NCBI GenBank assembly: GCA_949130485.1
Contig: OX422184.1
Location: 19,856,824 to 19,920,823, forward strand
Reading direction: 5' to 3'
DNA: 64,000 nt
From: Agelas oroides
Lineage: Eukaryota; Porifera; Demospongiae; Agelasida; Agelasidae
This document shows, piece after piece, positions 1 to 33,200 of this stretch. Positions within the stretch are counted from its first letter, which is position 1. Each line of letters opens with the position of its first letter. Both the position numbers and the translations under genes were made by a program. The notes beneath the pieces are model-generated. The model ran no database searches and was not told the origin of the DNA. It saw only the letters and a program-made list of their open reading frames with translations.

Positions 1-24
1 GAAAATTTACCATGTTCATAGTAC

Positions 25-614
25 CATAGATAGTAGAGTGACACTGTCACTCTACTATCTATGATAGTACTATACATGTAAGTGCAGGCTCCAATCTGTC
101 TGTACAGTCATTAAGTTAATGACTGTACAGACAGATTGGAGCCTGCACTTACATGTATAGTACTATGAACATGGTAAACTTTCACAGTACAATGAACATG
201 GTAAACTTTCACCTTTTACTGTGACCTCCCATGTGAATGGGGCACATCAACATTGAAGCAGCCAGACAGGAGCCTGCAATGACCATGTTCATTGTACTGT
301 GAAAGTTTACCATGTTCATAGTACTATACATGTAAGTGCAGGCTCCAATCTGTCTGTACAGTCATTAACTTAATGACTGTACAGACAGATTGGAGCCTGC
401 ACTTACATGTATAGTACTATGAACATGGTAAACTTTCACAGTACAATGAACATGGTAAACTTTCACCTTTTACTGTGACCTCCCATGTGAATGGGGCACA
501 TCAACATTGAAGCAGCCAGACAGGAGCCTGCACTGAGTGCAGGCTCCTGTCTGGCTGCTTCAATGTTGATGTGCCCCATTCACATGGGAGGTCACAGTAA
601 AAGGTGAAAGTTTA
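25..614. repeat. Cluster of four near-contiguous perfect palindromes upstream of gene A
   Basis: Four palindromes lie almost end to end: 25-63 (19-bp arms, centre 44), 64-166 (51-bp arms, centre 115), 282-456 (87-bp arms, centre 369) and 456-614 (79-bp arms, centre 535). Positions 165-280 and 418-531 are also near-identical direct copies. The arm sequences occur in simpler, unfolded form upstream of gene B (45930-46140, read on the minus strand), so the palindromes appear to be built from ancestral promoter-proximal DNA of this gene family. Perfect arms imply recent formation or gene conversion. An assembly artefact is possible for perfect inverted repeats and should be excluded. Confidence 0.9.
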
Positions 615-639
615 GACAAAGACAATTAACATTCAGAAA

Positions 640-854
640 TATAATTTTAAGATTAGACTGAAAGTATATAAGTGGTTTGTACCAGTCCTGACAGTCAGAT
701 TTTTGCATTCATGATATTCTGAGGTAGCAGCAAACTTGGGTTCACGAGGACAGCAGTAGGTAGGATCAGGTCTATAACAAATTTTTGTGAGATGAATTTT
801 TTAGCATGCATGATTTTGTATCAGTTTCACAGTGTTTTCTGAAGGACTGAAACC
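640..854 (+). promoter_or_regulatory. Promoter and 5' leader of gene A
   Basis: A TATA box (TATATAA, 665-671) lies 184 bases before the ATG. The stretch from about 600 to 854 matches 55885-56132 upstream of gene C, including the bases around the TATA, a GAGGTAGCAGCA segment, and the leader just before the ATG (TTTTCTGAAGGACTGAAACC). Such conservation next to unrelated intron DNA suggests a functional core promoter. A start site near 695-700 is inferred from TATA spacing only. Confidence 0.65.
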
Positions 855-21464
<20,610 letters not shown>

Positions 21465-22269
21465 CATGATGTGAAACAACTTGTACTAAATTTTAGATCT
21501 CAGTGGGCCCTTTTCTTTAGTTAGTCTGTTTGCATGGTAGAGTGAGGCTCATTACAACTTTTAGAACATTGACTGTCTGCTAGCTATACTTGCATTTCGT
21601 TTATTATACCCAACTTTTTTTGGTGTGAATACACCCGTATTGTTACCTGTGAAAGTTGCTACAAATTTACCTGTAAATGTAAAACTCTGTTTAGGGTTGT
21701 GCATGTGGCTTCAATTGAAATAACATTTGAACTTCTCTTGATTCCTGGGTTGCTATAGTCTGACAAACGTATAGCATGGCAGAGGAGTGGAAGACAAACA
21801 TGAGCAGCATTGCCTGAAGGCCCGGCTGAATTGCAACTCACTCTCTCAGAGATGGACTGAACTGGAACACTGGCTGAACTATGCAACCTGTTTAAATTCT
21901 AGGTGAACACCACAGTGTGCTATGGTGTTCACCTATAGTGTAATGTCCGAACCTATGGGTGTGGTAATAGTGGGCTTGCCTAGCGCTATAGTCTCATTTC
22001 CAGGCTCTCCCTGTGTATGGAGAATTGGGTGGGGGACTGGGAATGCATGAGGCTAGGGTTTCTTTCTGCATGTGGCAAGCTGTAAACAGGAGCACATATA
22101 ATGACATAAAAAGATTTTTGTAAAAGGCTTTCTACGTCATTGTGTGCTCCTGCCATAAAGTTTATATGTCCCAACAGAATGAGTGAGCATATATAACCAT
22201 TGTAATTGATAGCCTGGGTACTTTTTCCACCCTTTAAATGCTCAGTCATAACACACTGTGGTGTTTGCC
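21465..22269. other. Downstream flank of gene A
   Basis: Nothing gene-like. A short hairpin is at 21903-21930 (TGAACACCA...TGGTGTTCA). A decayed foldback of the TAGTCTCATTTCCAGG type is at about 21988-22070. No AATAAA seen. Confidence 0.4.
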
Positions 22270-22272
22270 TAG

Positions 22273-22890
22273 CAGTCCTTGTAGCTAAAAGTCACAAAAA
22301 AGATTTCTGAATGAAAACAAGTGTATGTAGGGATAGAACCCCCAAAAAACTAGATGGGAATGACACCACAACAATTTCACACCATCCCTACGTCTTGTGC
22401 CATTTTGCCAACTATGCTTTGTGTTTTTTAGTTGGTGTGCATAGGAGGGTTGTGGAAGGCAGTGGGGTGGGTAGTGCTGGGTGTGGAGTGTGCATGGGGA
22501 GTGAGTTATGTTGTGGGTGGCTGCAATGTAGTTGCTATACTGAGCATGGCAGATATGGTCTGTCTTGAATGCAGAAACTGTGGGCTGGGTCTGTATGGTA
22601 TGCTGGAGTAAAGTTATGTTGTGAAATTTTATTGCTGCTGAACATGGCAGATATGGATTGTCCTTTATGCTGAAGGCTGTGGAGTGAGCAGTGCTGAGTG
22701 CAATGTTCATTTAGTGGGTGTGAATAGGCTAAGTGCATGTAGAGAGTTTTGTGGTGTGCATAGTTGGCAAAATGGCACAAGATGTAGGGATGGTGTGAAA
22801 TTGTTGTGGTGTCATTCCCATCTAGTTTTTTGAGGGTTCCATCCCTACATGCGCTTGTTTTCATTCAGAAAACTTTTTTTGTGACTTGTT
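22273..22890. mobile_element. 0.6-kb element with about 140-bp terminal inverted repeats
   Basis: Arms 22283-22420 and about 22748-22885 are inverted copies (TTCTGAATGAAAACAAGxG and TAGATGGGAATGACACCACA outward). No transposase frame. Target duplication not evident. Confidence 0.85.
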
Positions 22891-25072
22891 CCTGCTGTTG
22901 TTTTTGTTTTGGATTATTTTTTAGGAATGGTAAGAGAGAAGAGACGTGGGAGGGTAGGCTGAGGGGAAGATGCAGGTGTGTACAGTATGATAGTATAGAA
23001 CTTTTTCTTCACAAAGAACTAAGAATCATCATAAATTCAAACACTTCCAAGTGAAATTGTAAATCCAAACATCAAACTTCTATATCTGTGGGGTTTAGAA
23101 GCCCAAGCAAAGCCTCATAAAAACCAAGTGCAAAGCACATGAGTTTAATGAGGCTTTGCACGCAAGTTTATAAATCCCGCGCTCACTTCATGTGGACTAA
23201 TGGTTCACTGAAAAACTCTCCATAGACTGTCACCATAGAGTATTGAGACGTAGACCCCATTACAGGAACAGCTTGACGGTGAGTATAGCTATAGGTTTGA
23301 AACCACAGCATGGGGATCTATGGAGCTGAACAACCACCAATTTCTGTTGCTGCCTCCTCTAGTGTGGAAGTTTTTAAATGAAGCTATGCACTGTTGACTC
23401 AGTGGTACTAGAGCAGTTCGAGTATACCAAGCTACCAATAGGCTGCTACTTGCTGCGTTGGAGGAATATGAAGACTCAGGCACAACACAAAAGGAGGATG
23501 TTAAGAAGACACCAGCCAAAATGCTACCATCTAAACATTGTATGCGTAGTATATTATGCATTTTTGTTGTAAATGACCATAACAAGCAAATTTGAAATGT
23601 GAAAGTTGACAATAAAAATTGAATATCAGTGGCTAGTGTTCTAAGTCATATAACCCACCTAGATATGGTACAACTTGATGGTTAAAACACTAGCTGGCAA
23701 CTTAAAACTAGCTGCAATTTAGAACACTAGCTGGCAAGTACCAGCTAGTGTTTTAACTATCAAGTATACCTCGTATCTAGGTGGGTTATATGACTAGCAA
23801 CTGACTAGATTACAAATAACTTCAGCTATGGTCTAAATGGAAGTAGAAACTGCTGCACTTGCAAACTACATGTGCTCAGTGTGGGAGTCCTCACATACAC
23901 TTTCATTTACAGCAGCTCTAGCAATGCATAACTTATTATAATACTTCTCCTGGAAACATGCACATCCCCTCTCTATGTTTTGCGGTATACCACCTGACTT
24001 TGGCTGTTGCCGTCTTCATCTTTCACGGTAAGCTAGATCTAAACACATGCTCAGTTGAGCTTCCAGGGGCATACTTGCTATGAATAATGTAAAAATGGCG
24101 TACAGCACTAAGCATTAACATTGGAGTGCTTGAGAATCACTGAAGAATAGTTGGAGTTCTACGATAACGATGAGTAGTGAGTACAATACTCGGTGATTTA
24201 TGCTGTTTTTTGCGTGTTTGAATTGTTGTAATGAGTCTTCCACACTAAAGTAAACCTCTCATAACCATTGCCTCTCCAGCTTGTATGCAACCAAAGTAAC
24301 CACTCTGTGGTTAAAACCACCAACTTGTTTATGCAGAGAAGCTTTGTGTGATAAGATGTTGCATCACCAATTTTTAACCGCAACAGAATAGACCATTGAC
24401 CAGACTATTTCTTCCCTTGGCATATGGAAAAATAGTCTGGGAATGAGACTACGGTACACCAGAGTTTAATTTACTCATGCTAATCTAATTAGCATAAGAA
24501 GCCATTACACTTGAAAACAGAGCAAACTCTGAATTTTGGAATGAACAGATGGCATGCTATATTGTTGTAAACTAATTACGTTTATTCATGGTAGGATTTT
24601 TCTGTGGTAGCTATGATACAAAATGGACGAACAAACTAACGTTAAGGTTTTGGTGCTGAACGTGCTTGACACTTCATTGGAGTATAGCTTGAGACTTCAA
24701 AGATGTAAGAGAATGTAGCTTGAGACGTACCTCAGAGATGTAAGAGAACGTTAGATGTCTCATCAGAAACTTCAGATCTTACACCATCACCTAGGCAACA
24801 TAACAGGAAATACTTTTAAGTACTCTTGCACAGAATTTGGGGGGGTTTCTCTGTATTGTTATGTACAAGCCATGGTATTGTTATGTACCAGTATGAAAAA
24901 TGACTTCCTGAGAATACAATTCAACAGATAGGGCATTGAAGTTCTTCACACATTTTAACACATAATGTAACTGGCCCTATTTAGCTAACACCTCTTTCCT
25001 AAAATATGTATTGGAGTCACGCAGTAGCTAGGAAAAATACAAGAAATGAGGAAAAATTATTTTATCATCATG
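22891..25072. other. Intergenic between the 3' ends of genes A and B
   Basis: Contains a hairpin at about 23105-23162 (GCAAAGCCTCAT...ATGAGGCTTTGC) and an inverted-repeat element at 23644-23797 (arms CATATAACCCACCTAGATA and inverse). A protein-like open stretch at about 23410-23585 is followed by AATAAA at 23611, but no convincing start or acceptor was found. Around 24297-24318 is a GTAACCACTCTGTGGTTAAA motif shared with 36164-36186 and 37127-37149. Confidence 0.45.
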
Positions 25073-25365
25073 CTAAAATTTTATATTTTGTAAATAGGAG
25101 TATGCAGTATTCTCCTTCAGATCTATGTTCCCAGGACTTGGACGATCACTGATAACTGCATAATCTGCTTCAGGTGTTTCCCTCAGCGGACTGGGGGTAA
25201 CTGTGGGTTCTTTCCTCATGTCCACTGTATGTTTCTTCCTCACGTCCAGTGTACGTTTCTTCCTCACAGCACAGCAGTGCACCGCAGCACCAACCAGAGC
25301 TCCAATAATGAATGAAACAACAACACAGGAAATGGGGACTGTAATGGCTGTGATAGTAGCAATTC
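25073..25365 (-). CDS. Gene B last exon: transmembrane helix and cytoplasmic tail
   Basis: A hydrophobic stretch (ITVPISCVVVSFIIGALVGA) is followed by HCCAVRKK, a positive stop-transfer. The tail has three tandem 8-residue units, VRKKRTLD, VRKKHTVD and MRKEPTVT, encoded by 24-bp DNA repeats. It then has two tyrosine motifs, DYAVI and AYSYL, and stops after LQNIKF. Both fit Yxx-hydrophobic sorting signals; the spacing is longer than in a classic ITAM and neither has the usual ITIM -2 residue, so signalling is speculative. Confidence 0.88.
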
Positions 25366-28300
25366 CTATTGGATCATAGTAAATTGGTTAGCAATAGCTT
25401 AGAACAGATGATAAATGTATAGTTGGGTAAATACCGGTTACTGTATGAGGTGCAGCCTCGACCTTTGGTACGTATGTTACAAAAGCTGTATCTGAGACAA
25501 GTAGTGAGTTCAATAACTAGTCTGAGGCATGTTTAACACATTTTGAGCTTGAGCATCAATATCCTCATCTCCAGGCCCGTTTGAAAAATTGAATTTTTCA
25601 AAATGGGCCTGGCAACGAGGCTAGAGCATCAATTATGTTAAGTTAATTCTAGGTATCTTGTTAATGATCTCTTTATCATATATACTACCTGTGCTTGGTC
25701 GGCAGACTGGAGTGAAGCTCCATCTTCCGTCTGCTTTGCATATTGCTGTTATCTCTCCCTCCAGAGTAAAACCATCATCACAATGATAGTGTACCTCTGA
25801 TCCCTCACTTGTGTTCTGGTAGCTCACATTTCCATTAAGAAAGACAGGTGGAGGTCCACAGTCAGCTGAAAGTTTGTGTGCATGGATTCCATGCGCTATT
25901 GTTGTGTCAGACTTACTGATAACATGATGTGTAATTTACAAATAGCATGCAGTTGAATTAGCCATGGCATCTACGTCTAGCACTGTTGATATTAAGGATA
26001 GCCCCATTCAAATGTACATTGAAATAGTTTTGAAAGGCTTACTGGTTCCTATGAACCTGATGGTTTTCATGGCAGAGTAACTGGTCTGGGACACTTTATT
26101 TATACTCAACTAAGTCAACTAGGTAGTATACCAACACTTCAAACACACTAAAGCATATGCACCTCTAAAGAGCTGCATCCACCTCAGAGTATCTTGTGTG
26201 ATTGATGTTTTGTTGCCTTGCTACAATACTATAAGACTCAGTTCTTTATGTAAGATTGTGTGTCACAAAGCAACAGACCTACGTAAAAAAAAGCTAACCT
26301 CGTTGCGAAATTTGATGGTCGTGCAGGAGAACCTGGCCTTGGACAAGGCTAGTTGGTTAGTTGAGGACTGAGCTATCAAAGCCAGGCAATACTTGGAACT
26401 CGTGCCCCACAACCAACACTTCCAACTGGACCAACATCCACTACAACAGTATTGTATGTACATTCTGTATCTCCACAGAAATAGCTTGCCTCGACCTTTG
26501 TGGACATATGAGAGCGTTCAGTAGAACACGTAGCGCTGTAAGAGTTACATGTGTAAGGATGTATGGAGTTGAAATCGTGAGTTATGAATAATTCATTAGT
26601 GGCATTTTGTCTGCACTTTATGCCAACCTAAAAAAATAGCTGCCCGCCCGCATGGTTGAGAATTATCTGAGAAACTGGAAAATTATCACCTTGGCCTAAA
26701 TGAAAGTTTATATCTGGGGTAGGCGCACCATGGTATTAACGCTTAGGGGTAACATCCAACAAATAAGTTACATTTCCCAGATGATTCGCCCTTCTGGCTC
26801 ATGCTGCTCTGTCTGGGGAATGTAACTATTATTTGTACCATGGTGCGTGGGTGGATGAAAGATGCTGCCTAAATTTATAACTGTCAGGTACCCTAGGGTA
26901 TATGAATGTACCCTGGGTTGTGGTTAATTTCATAAAATGATTTTTAAGAGAGTTCACCGGAAAAACAACAATTAGCTTGTTATTCACATTACTGACAGTG
27001 AGTTTTGTTCCTGGCGATGGCTAACAGTTGCAGTGCAGAGTTTGCAAGCTCCAGTACAATGGTGATTTCCAACCACTTACTACAGGAAGCAAATTTCGGA
27101 CCTCTCAAAATCTGATGGCTGTCTATAATCACTGGACTGGACTACTGGAATGGATTACTGGAATGGACTACTGGACTGACCTTTTTTTGCACTAAAAATC
27201 ATTTTTATGCCTTCTAACAAGATTTATCTGCCTATTGATTTGCATCCTACATTTTATAAGCTTTCCAACATGACCGCTTGCCAGCCTTGCTTCCAGCTCT
27301 TGCTGTCTTCTGTTTTTTGACTGTATGTAGATAGACGACAATCGATTTCTGCATGCAGTAACTGTAATGCAGACTGAAGTAATCTAATCCGACGTGGTGG
27401 CCATGTACTTTTAATTATGCATTGTATTGTGTGTTGGCTGCTGTTACAGTGCTGTATGCTGTATACCCTGTGTGGGTGGGGCACAAATGAACCTTGAAAT
27501 GAACCTTGAACATATATACACGTGATGATTAACAGATACGTGTGATCTTCGAATGAAAGACAGCTGCAAGAAGAGACGGTGCTTCCGAGGAGTCTCTACC
27601 TACTGTTTGAATAAGGCCAGCCATCTGATTGCATTCTGTGCATGAGATAGCAGTCCCCATCTCCATCGCAGCTGATGAGACCTGGTATTGGCCGAAATGC
27701 GTTCTCCGCAGTGGGTGACTTTGCATGACATCTAGGCCTATTTTAAGGGAGATGTGGTTCATTGATTGTTCATGCAATGGCAGCGCAAAGTGTTTACAAT
27801 GCCTTATGAATATTTAATAAGATGACATAACCGTTTCAAACCCTTCTTCGTGTCAGCACGAGACAAGTTCACGCTTACGGCTCCACCCACCAGATGCGGC
27901 ATTCGGCCTGTACCTAACAGGAAACTTGTGCGAATGAACTTGCTCCGCAGATATGTGTGCGCTTTTGCCCTCATTTTCCAAACCAAGTACATGTATACTT
28001 TCTATGTTCCCAATCCATGTGTCCTGGGAACCAGACCAGTCTTACCATGGCTTCTGTTGTAAGCTTGATTTGGTAAGAGCAAAGAGCATGTTTGTCTTAA
28101 GGTACAGTTGCAATTTTTCTGCCGTTGGCTGTTCACGGTGGAACTGTCATACCCGTAAGTTTGATAGTTGTTGTGCCTACCGTTCTGGAGAAATCGGTTT
28201 TCTCACTGTTGCATCTGTCTCCAGTTTCAGGCCCGTAACCAGCATTTTCAGAAGGGGGGTTACATAGTGTCCGATGTCTATTTATGTATGTATGCATGCA

Positions 28301-30216
28301 AGACTAGGGGGGTCTTTGGGCATGCTCCCCAGGAAATATTTAGAAATTAGATGCTCTGAGATTGCTTCTGAGGCCATTTTGAGACAAAAGCAGAGCTGTA
28401 GTACTACATGGCTCGCAGAGTATTTCATCCAATTTTGGGCTGTCCATATATTATGTATGTGTTCGCTAAGCTAGCTGACATCGCATTTTTACGACATAAT
28501 GTACTATGGTTGGCAGAGCAGCAGGTGGGGTGACAGATGGTGAAATAGTATGCAGAGAATACTGAAATTGTGTCAGAAGAGCATCGAACTTATACGACAG
28601 CAAGATGTGTATACACTTTTCCATGCAGCTTTCATAAAGATGGTATGACTCCAGGCTGTTCAGTTGCCACTTTGTTGTTGGCTGTGACTCACTAGAACTC
28701 TCGAGCATACAAATGTATTTTACGCGCGTCCTTTCATTGCAGAGGAGTAAACAGCACGTTCCGCATTCATCCACTGGTCCTCCGAGAGCAAACTGACTAC
28801 ATAGCTTCAAACAAACTCATTTTGAAAGCGATGATTCTCATTAATTGGCAGTGAGGCTAGTGGACCACTTAGGGCACAATGTATAGCTTGGCTGTGTTTG
28901 GAGGCCAAAAGGGGGGTTCGAGCAAACCCCCTCGAACCCTCCTGCCTACTGGCCTGAGTTTACACACTGTTGTTAGTGACAGAGAGAGCTTTCATGCCTG
29001 TAAGTCTGATAGTGATCCCATGTAGACCATTCTGGAGATGTCGGAGCTTTTAGGCCAACTTCTGGTTGTTGACGACGACGACGAAGAAAAATTGAACACG
29101 GGTACATATAGCCTCACTTCACTCGGAATTATCTGCAATGAATACCATTAGACGCCTCGAGCGGCGATTGGTCTATCGTTTGGCTGTTCTTCAATAAATG
29201 GTGTTAACTGGAGAGAAGTGAACTGAATAACGTAGACATTGCCTCTGAAGAATAATTCAAAATGAATAAAATTTTTAACTGCGAGCGAAAACTAGATGCG
29301 GGCGGGTCTGAGAAACTGGAAATTTAATTACCATGGCCTTACGAACAATTCCCCCTTCACCACCTTCATGAACCCTATAAAGCGACTCTAAGAGGGATTT
29401 TCCGTTTAATTGATGTCACATGTTCCATACGCCTAGATATAAGAATTGATCATTGATTTATTGTGTGATAACCTGATGTTTAAGGTGGCACGGTCGTCCC
29501 TCGGCGGAGGTTAACGAAAACATAAACTTGGGTTACAGTCAGGACCAGGGTTACTCCTAGTTTCAGGGTTAGGGTTTGGTTTAGGGCAATCTTGCTTTGC
29601 CTAATTTTAAAAAGGGTTTTAGTAGCTCATTAATATATTCATGAACCCCAAATTGCCACTCGATGGACGCATCTACACGCTCACTGTAGGTAGCGTCCCA
29701 ACCACCAATGTATCTCAAATCAATCTATGCCAGCTTTTGTTCAAAGCTACTCTCAAAGTCAGGCTAGACTCATGTTTGTCACTACTCTTGGAATGGACAA
29801 CTTCGACTGCACCAAAATGAATGCACATTTCGAAAAATTCACAGCTTGTCTACGGGAGGGGCTCATTCACGAGTGGAAGCAAGCATTACTAGCCCCACCT
29901 CTCCCCCTTATGTCGCTAAACAACTCACGGCTCTGTTCCACACACAGCCACCGTTCAGCTCCCTTGTCTGTCAGACTGTAGCACAAACGATAAATTGCGT
30001 ATTCTAGTTAAAGCCCAGCCCAGCACTCGAAGCACCTGGCCACGGTCACCAACTAGACTAGGCATACGGCCGCGAGACCTGGGCCTACTCAACAAATACA
30101 GTCTTGGCCACTGTGGCCTTTCTGCTGCTTCTAGACACAAGCTTGCTTTCACAAGCAGGCATCATGCACTACTCACAGCTACTGACACTACAGCACTCTA
30201 CTAAACTCCTTCTCTT

Positions 30217-30248
<32 letters not shown>

Positions 30249-33200
30249 GTCGATCTAAGCTTATCTTCAAAGTTCCGAGCACCACATGAAGGGTGCCGCC
30301 AGGCCACATCTTAACTAACTTAATTATAAACTGATTATTGGATGGCAATGCCGACAGGAAATGGGGAAAATCCCCAATTTTACGGACCGTGAACGGTTTG
30401 AGACTCCCAAAACGGACTGTGCGCTAAAAATTTTTAACAAGACAAAGAAGACTATCAACTTGGATTCCAGGTTTGTTGACCTTGAAAATACAGGGTACCG
30501 TGCCACCTTAAGTTGTCTAAGTTGTCACACCAATTCTACAGAGAAAATGGATGTATATGTAGATGAGGGGGATGGTAGCTAGGCCTTATAAGCTATGTCT
30601 CTGATTGAGTGTGTTACAGTGCTTCGAGCTGAGTAATGCATGCAAGTGCAAGCAAGTGAAAGTAACACATTATCTTTTTTATTGTCCCATTCTCTTTTGC
30701 AGGAATTTGATCTTATTTCTCTAAATAAATGGCTAGATTTTTTCCAATCTTTAGTGAATGGCTGCCTAAATTTAGGCACTTTAGTCAAATTTTAAGTACA
30801 TAAGGATGCCTAAATTTAGGCAGCCATAATTTATAAGGTCTTCGGTTTCAGCTAATCTTTAGCATTGCCTGCCTAAAGTTAGGCAGCCCACTATGGAGGT
30901 AGTCTAAATGGTGCACATAAATATGCCCTGCCTAAATTTAGTGTAATTTGTGTCTGGATGTGCCTAAATTTAGGCATCTCATCAATTTTGAAACAAAATA
31001 ATGCAAATCTAAAAGGCATTTATTGATAAAAGTTTGGATGATGTGCTGCCTAAATTTAGGCAGTGTGCTAAATATTTACAAGATTTTTACTTAACTTTTT
31101 GCACTTTGCTAAAGATTTTGCACGAAATAACAAAAATTACGCAAAAGAGAATGGGACAATACAAAAAATAATGTGTTAGGTGTGTACTTTGCTATCCATG
31201 GTAAATAACCTCATGCCTGCATAGCTCCTCTCTTGAGGCTGAAGCTTGGCCTTGCAGTAAAGCTGCCAGTTACTGTAATAGTGTGGTATTTTTACTAGGC
31301 CAATTGAGTACTTCAAAATAGTGTGTACTAACTACTGTTGGTTTAGTAAAAGTTTTATGCTTAGTTCTTGGTTGTTTTAGTTTAGTTATAGTTTTCAGTT
31401 CAGCCAATAAGTTCATTAATAGGCCACAAAATAAAAGGTTTTCAGTAGCTTGTCAGTGAGTTTCCAATAACTGTTTGACTACTGTATATATTCGTGACTT
31501 GAGAAGGCAACATAGAATTTTTTCCTATTTGCAGCACTACAAAACCTGGCAGAATAAATGCAGATAGCTAAACCTTGGGCTATTAAAATTAATGTATATA
31601 CTATATACTATACCTGAGTATGACCTGTAGACGTGACTGAAGCTCCATCTTCCATCTTCTCTGCATATTGCTGTCACCTCTCCGGCCTCCAGAGTAACCC
31701 AATGATAGTGTGCCTCTGACCCCACAGTTGTGTTCTGGTAACTCATGGTTCCATTGGAAATGATGGGTGGACGTCCACAGTCTGTTTCTGTAGGTTTGCA
31801 TATTGTTGTACTTATCCCACAGCCAAAAATATAGGTGGTAGCTACTTAAAATTATTTTGGACTGAATGTTATCCATTAGTGGTTCGTAATAGTGACCACC
31901 AGCATAAATTCAGTACTAGCCACAATCTGAAGACAGACCCATGCATATACTATATAACTATATATACATGTTCTTGTGACTGATTTTAATAAAATCATAA
32001 AACCATAGCATATCAGAGAGTCGGTAGGCTCTCTATGTAAGTATATGGCACGGACACGCAATATATGGAATATATAAACGCAGTGTAACTTCACTAGCCG
32101 CGTACCAGGGCTCCTTCCCCAGAAAAATGGAGAGAGAGCCTACAATCTACAGTACCGATGTGCGTTTCAAAGGTCTAATCTGATTGGTTGGGTTAGAGTT
32201 TGGTTAGGGTTAGCCTCGTTCCCAGGCCCGAAGAGGAGGCCGTTTGCACGTACGCTTAATCACGGTGGAATTCCACCGGCTCCGCATACTATTGATATAC
32301 TTCCGTACACTTGTGACGCGATATTGGTACTAAAATTAATGTTATACTCTCCGTAGATTTATCAGCTGCATAAAGCATGCGAAGAAACCCACTCGACTGC
32401 ACTTATCCAGCGACAGATTCGGAGCTATAAATGGAAAGCGTGAGCTTGACGAGAAGAAGAGGCTACCTACTGGTAAAATCATTGCAAGAGGTAAGCTTCT
32501 ATTGTACTTCTGTCTGCCCTTTCTGCTGGAGGTCTTCATTGATAAACAGCGCAAGGCTGTTGGCCAAGGTGCTGTGATAGAAGTTATTCAGACTAGCTAG
32601 CTAGGGTAAACTCACCATAAATCACATCCAGTTGCTGGACACTTCCACAGAGAAAAAATCACTTTACATAGTTATTATGTTAGCTAAAATTACAAGAAAA
32701 AATTCAAATGATGTTCAGTAGATATGCTGTCTGGAACTGAAAGAACAAAATAAACAACTTCTTCAAAAAATCGTAATGGCTTTCTCTAACAGTGAAGTTT
32801 GTTTCCATAGCTTGTGTTTTGAAGTTTTCGAAAAGTTGCAGGAACTTTGAAAATTTCTCATGGCACTGCTATAGGATGTACAATGACCATCACCCAGACA
32901 TCACTGCTATATACCACCTTTGGGGACTGTGCTAGCAAGATTTGATACAGATTAGTAATGTCTAACCTGTTGATAAATGACAATTTGGTAATGATGACTG
33001 TATAGTTTCCTATTCCTGGACAGTGGTAGCCCAACTATACATTCCTTCACCAAACGTTCACATGGTCTATTCTTTCCCCAAGTGACCTCTGGAGGCCATT
33101 TCTTCTGCTATTAACAATCACGAAAAGGACTTGTTGTTCATAAAGCTGAAAGCCAGTATATGAGATCCTAAGAGCACACAAGTACGTATGGAGATCAAGT

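Noticed and set aside
22806..23054. Cys/Phe-rich frame as a transmembrane exon for gene A
   Set aside because: It begins inside the TIR of the 22273-22890 element, and neither acceptor nor phase fits the possible 21445 donor convincingly.
23289..23620. Terminal exon with AATAAA at 23611
   Set aside because: Two competing frames, each needing a different acceptor, and no upstream partner; the poly(A) signal alone is weak evidence.
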